Part shown: positions 59,765-64,000 of the stretch, one piece after another | How the letters are laid out: every line of letters begins with the position of its first letter | Position numbering within the stretch: the first letter of the stretch is position 1 | Source: Coniella vitis | Lineage: Eukaryota > Ascomycota > Sordariomycetes > Diaporthales > Schizoparmaceae | Reading direction: 5' to 3' | DNA: 64,000 nt | Assembly (NCBI GenBank): GCA_011317545.1 | Contig: WUJK01000017.1 | Location: 186,001-250,000 of the forward strand | The notes under the pieces: model-generated | What the model saw: only the letters and a program-made list of their open reading frames with translations | What the model was told of the DNA's origin: nothing | The model's database searches: none | Program-made: the position numbers and the translations under genes

Positions 59765-60762
59765 ATTAATACCGGACTAGTTACGCTAGTATACCTCTTA
59801 AGGGATATCGCGGTATATACTACCGGGATACTAGTCGGCCGGCGGGCCGGCTAGCTAGAGTTACTATAGGGCAAACTAAGGAATTACCGCCTACTAAATA
59901 AGCGTTACTAGAGGAGTTTCAGAAGCTAGCCTAACTAGGCTAGCTTCCGTATATCTCCCCCCTTCCGCTTACCTAATAGATGGCCCTATTAAGGAGCGGT
60001 TTAGTTATATCCCGGCGTCTAAATACGCTAGGGAGTAGATAAAAGGCTTAAGAGATATTATACTAGCCGTCCTATAGTAATTATAAAAAAGACCCTCCTA
60101 TTCCGTACCTTCTAAGCCGTCCTTGTCGAATAGTAATAGCGTTAGGGTATTAGTAGACCGGGTACCCTGATTTTAAGCGTAATCGACTCTCGGCCCGGGC
60201 GGTTCTAGTATCGTTAGCCTATATCTTTAGGATTATTCTCGTCGAGGAAAGACCCTTCCGTATCCTTAATAATAATATCGAAGTTTATAAGGTATAGCCG
60301 GCTAGGAACGTTATCCTTAACTAGCTTTCTAAATAAGCTTAAAGAAAGGTAGTTATCCGTCGGAGGGGACCGGGCGAGCCTATTTTCGAAGCCGGGTAGT
60401 ATCGAAACCCTCTAAGAGAAAATTTTTTAAAACGTACGGCTACGTAGCGGGCAGGCTATCGTCGTAGAATACGCTAGTAGGCGTTCCTAAAATTACACTA
60501 CTGCGCGAGGGATGCGGCGATATATATTATACTTCTATTAACTATAATAATAACGGTAGTTCCGATTCTAGTGTTTTCCGGGCCGTATTCGATAGCATAG
60601 GGGAGAAGGGTCGAGTTAAAGTAACGGTGCTAATAAGGCCGGCTGAAAAGGAACGTCGTAGGCGTAGCACTATTAGGGCTATAGCGTAGTTAGGCCTATT
60701 AGCCTTAGCAAGTAGTCCGTATACTCCTGCTAAGGCCGTAGTTATAAGAAGGAAGTTAAGGA
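59725..60762 (-). mobile_element. Presumed non-autonomous retroelement sharing the family 1 tail
   Basis: About 1 kb between two tetranucleotide tails. On the minus strand it ends GCGTAACTAGTCCGGTATTAAT then (AAAT)n (59725-59763). Its last ~65 bp resemble the ends of copies B and D, but upstream of that it is unrelated to either LINE family. It is less AT-rich than its surroundings and shows no RT motif. SINE-like elements that borrow the 3' end of a partner LINE have this form. No polymerase III A/B box was recognised, so the class is open. Confidence 0.5.
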
Positions 60763-60788
60763 TATTTATTTATTTATTTATTTATTTA
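60763..60788 (-). repeat. (AAAT)n tail of copy D
   Basis: About six tetranucleotide units (TTTA on plus) followed by TTAATTAAATTAACGCCGG, the mirrored end of family 1 copy D. Confidence 0.85.
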
Positions 60789-63700
60789 ATTAAATTAACG
60801 CCGGACTAGTTACGCTAGCATACCTCCCAAAGGGTATCTCGGCGTATACTACCTAGCATATATACTCGTAATATAACCCCAGCCCGAAGGCTGCTTAATA
60901 GCGTATTAGCTATATCCTAGAGGCTAAACACTCTAGGGATTAATCTTAGAGCAGAGTTATATAATACTATTAGTATAGCCCGTATAAAGCTACGTTTTCA
61001 TTAGGTTAGCGTATTACCGTATAGTTACTAGACGTTAGATACCGGCCGAGACTAGTTCCGAAGCTATACTATATATATACTATACGTCGACTATACTAGC
61101 GATAACCTTACCAGTATAGCAGCCTAAGGGCGCTACGCCAGAGAGCTAGCTAATTACTAAGCTGCTAATATAGCGTAAACGTCCTTATAGCAGTATAGAG
61201 TAGTAGCTTAAGACGCGCTAGAGATATACCTTAAAGCGTCTGCTATTATTAGTCCGTAAAAGTATATATCCTTCTGCTTATAGTAGCTAGCCCTTTATCT
61301 ATAATTATAGATAATAGCTATTATAGCTAGTTATACCCCTATTATTATTAATAGCAGGGGTATAGCGCTCTCTACTATATTTCTCCTACGCCTATTATAG
61401 CTCGTTTAAATACCCTCCTCCTCCTCCCTTCTCCCCCCTCCTTTCTTAATCTATAATATAGTAGTATAGTAGTATTACTAGCTATCGCCGCCGCCGTATT
61501 ATACTCCCCTCTATAATCCTAAGTATAATAACTACTATTATTACTATTATAATACCTCCTAAGAAAGGAAGTAAGTATATCTACCTTTCCTAATCGAATA
61601 CTAGGATTTATAGTAGTCTACTAACGTTTCAAATTATTATATAGCTAAGTATACTAAAGTACGCCGTACTACGAATACTATTAATACCCGCGCAGCTAAG
61701 AAACGTATAATACTCCTATTAATCTATATAAACTAGCCTAAGCTCCTATAAATACTATATCTAGCGCTGCTATAAAGTAGTATAACCTTCCTATTAGATA
61801 CCTATATAAATAGTATAATAAGCGTAATATACTACGCTAAAGCTAAATTCTAATATTATTAATTAATTACTACTAATAGGTATATTTACTAATAAAAGCT
61901 ACTACTATTAAAAGGGGCACCGCCCCTATAATATATAGCGTACTCCTATATAGCGCTATAAAGCCGATTACTAATATACTTAATAGTAATAACTATATCT
62001 ATAATAAAGATAAGGGCGGTAAAGATATCCTATAAAAGGCCCTTAATAATACCCTCGAGCTCGAGGATAAGGATAAGGGTAATACCGAGGGTATTAAGGA
62101 TAATACTAATAGTAAAGATAAGGTAAACTTACTCTAAGATAACTAGGAATAGGCTGAAAATACCTCTAATAATAAGGAGCCTACCTCTAATATATATACT
62201 AGTAATAATAACGCCGAGGAGGACGATAAGGAGGCCTATTAGGATAAGGCTAATAATAATAGTAATTATATTACTAGTAGTAATACTAATCGTACCTATA
62301 TAGACGATAGTAGTAGTAGTAGTAATAATAGTAACGATAATAATATCGGTATCGCCCGTATTATTATTACCGGTAATACTAGTAATAAACGCCCTATACC
62401 TACCTCTACTCCTATTAATACTCCTATTACTAAGAAGTAGTATTCTACCGCTATTACTAGTAATAGTAATACTAGGGCTAGGGCTATTAAAATAGTAGCT
62501 CCTATTAAGGCTAATCCTCCTTATACTACCCGTACTACTAACGCCCCTATTATTATTAATATTTAGCCTAAGGCTAAAACTAGTAAGAAGAAGACTAGTA
62601 TTATTAGGAATAAGGGTAAGGCTATTACTCCTACTACCCCTATTAAGCGTAAGAAGATATAAAAGGCTAGCGAAGTTACTCCTAATAGTTATCGTATCGT
62701 AACCTAGCGTAATATACCTTATAAGTAATATCTAGTCTCGGTAATTACCGGTAAATCGCTTAATAACTATTAGGATATTAAGGGTAATACCCGCTACTAG
62801 CGCTATTAGTATAAGGGTTATACCCCTCTAACTAACTACCTAATAACCGTTAGCCGCTAGCTATATAATGCCCTATAAAAGGGTAAAGACGGTGCCCCCT
62901 ACCGTACTACTATTCGTATAGCTAAGGAGGCCTACGATAAAGTACTAGTAGAGGGCCTCGCCGAATCGTCTAGTAAGTCGGAGGAGGAGGTAGAGCCGGT
63001 TATATAGCCCTAGAAGCGCCCCCGCTATATCCTACCCCGCTACCGTTAGTAATAGTAATACTAGCTATAATACTAGCCCTAGTAGTATTAGCGTTAGGCT
63101 ATTATAGCTACTACTACTACTACTAGCGCTAATACTACTTATAAGTAGGAGTACGCCCCTAGTGCTATAAGCTTATTATAATTACTTCCCGGCTTAGTTA
63201 CCTTTACCCTAAATACTTCCGCCGACCGCTATATTATATTATACGCCCTTAGTAACGCTATACGCTAGGTAATCGACTATATATAGTTTAATATACTTTA
63301 GCCCTAGATAGCCTATAATACGGCTATAAACTACCCTAATAGCTAGTAATATAAGATCCTAATTAGACCCGCTTTCCTATAGAATAATAGACCGTATTAT
63401 ACCTACTATATATATAATAGTAAGGGTATTATTTATAGAGAATCTTTATAAACTACTTCTAAAAAGGCAGACTATACCTAATAATCTATAAATATCCTTT
63501 ATAAGTACGTTTTACGGAAAAGGGTATTAAGGGGCCCGGCTAAGCCCTCCGGTTAATCCCGCTACCTCCGCCTAGCTATTATATAATATACCTAATACCG
63601 AGGCGAAAGCTTATTAGAATAGCCTATTTTATAGTAATAGCCTATCCCTAGCCGGCTAAACCGATAGTAATATACTTTAAAATCGCTATAACCGGTCCTT

Positions 63701-64000
63701 ATAGCTATAAAGAGAGCTAGCTATTAATAGCTTAGCGAAAGGGCCGGCTATATTATAGTATAAAAGCTTAGCCCCTAAGCGCTATACTAGCCGGATAAAA
63801 CTACCTACTAACGTATCTATTATATCTTCTTAGAGCTCCTAATTCCCTCTCGATATAAGGTCCGTATACCCGAAGTAGTAGGGCTTACTACCCGCCCTAC
63901 TAGGGAGAATATAATACCCCTCTTTATAAGGGTATCTATAAGCTTATTCCTAGCTATACCTATATAACTAGGGCTTTAGAGGATAGTTACTAACCGTCCT
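60789..64000 (-). mobile_element. Family 1 LINE copy D, 3' part, inverted, running off the right edge
   Basis: Reverse complement of copy B from 56325 back to about 53081: for example GCGAAAGGGCCGGC at 63735 mirrors GCCGGCCCTTTCGC at 53333, and the last bases of the window mirror 53081-53100. The coordinates of matching points add up to about 117085-117115 throughout. One 30-bp difference near 56235-56265 distinguishes the arms. The RNase H side starts near 63030, and the rest of the element should continue beyond 64000. Confidence 0.85.
61554..63052 (+). pseudogene. Decayed reading frame X, antisense to the LINE
   Basis: From 61961 to about 63052 one frame stays readable for ~360 codons, interrupted only by TAA and TAG, each explainable as CAA, CAG or TGG hit by RIP. 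It is rich in Ser, Asn, Thr and Lys, with runs from TAGTAA-type repeats (~62300-62345), then KRKK near 62647, and ends EEEVEP (62986-63000) followed by a basic tail. A second stretch, 61554-61930, is coding-like in another frame (for example TRAAKKRIILLLIYIN, ~61684-61731), so an intron or indel lies between. No family was recognised. It could be a second gene of the element, a captured host gene or a separate transposon's protein. Confidence 0.5.

Overview
This is nuclear DNA of a filamentous ascomycete. Genes carry short GT-AG introns, there is a dispersed intron-bearing tRNA, most proteins have clear Pezizomycotina homologues, and the right 28 kb shows the mark of repeat-induced point mutation (RIP). 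The gene set fits Sordariomycetes, probably Hypocreales, but I cannot name a species. Exons were placed by hand from splice signals, reading frame and family knowledge.

Positions 1-35985 are gene-rich and hold 15 protein genes and one tRNA. In order: a Zn2Cys6 transcription factor running off the left edge (-), a secreted SMP-30-like beta-propeller (-), formyltetrahydrofolate deformylase (+), a cyclase-family hydrolase (+), a 21-residue metallothionein-like peptide (+), ribosomal protein uL13 (-), a BAG/ubiquitin-like co-chaperone (-), a dithiol glutaredoxin (+), an AIM18-like mitochondrial protein (-), the F-box/LRR protein GRR1 (+), a Ysc84-type actin-patch protein (-), elongator tRNA-Met (-), proteasome ATPase RPT2 (-), the E2 enzyme UBC1 (+), succinyl-CoA ligase alpha (-) and Elongator subunit ELP3 (+). 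Most are housekeeping genes. GRR1, RPT2, UBC1 and the BAG protein all act in protein turnover, and RPT2/UBC1 and LSC1/ELP3 are divergent pairs. Intergenic DNA is long (0.3-2.6 kb) and sprinkled with two short palindrome-like motifs, TACTATGTA and CCTAGGTA.

Within a few tens of bases of the ELP3 stop codon the sequence becomes a very AT-rich, gene-free block (about 36000-64000) in which CA and TG dinucleotides are nearly absent. It is a nest of dead non-LTR retrotransposons of two families. Family 1 has four copies: A and B on +, C and D on -. Family 2 has one copy inserted into copy A between 15-bp target-site duplications, plus two fragments. Decayed endonuclease, reverse transcriptase and RNase H domains can still be read, with TAA/TAG stops of the RIP type.

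Three things stand out in this block. A 680-bp island with normal CA/TG content interrupts copy A and carries a frameshifted scrap of CYP51 (lanosterol 14-alpha-demethylase). A pair of inverted arms of more than 3.2 kb (53081-56325 and 60790-64000) contains a long decayed antisense reading frame I cannot identify. A 1-kb presumed non-autonomous element shares only its last ~65 bp and its tetranucleotide tail with the family 1 LINE.
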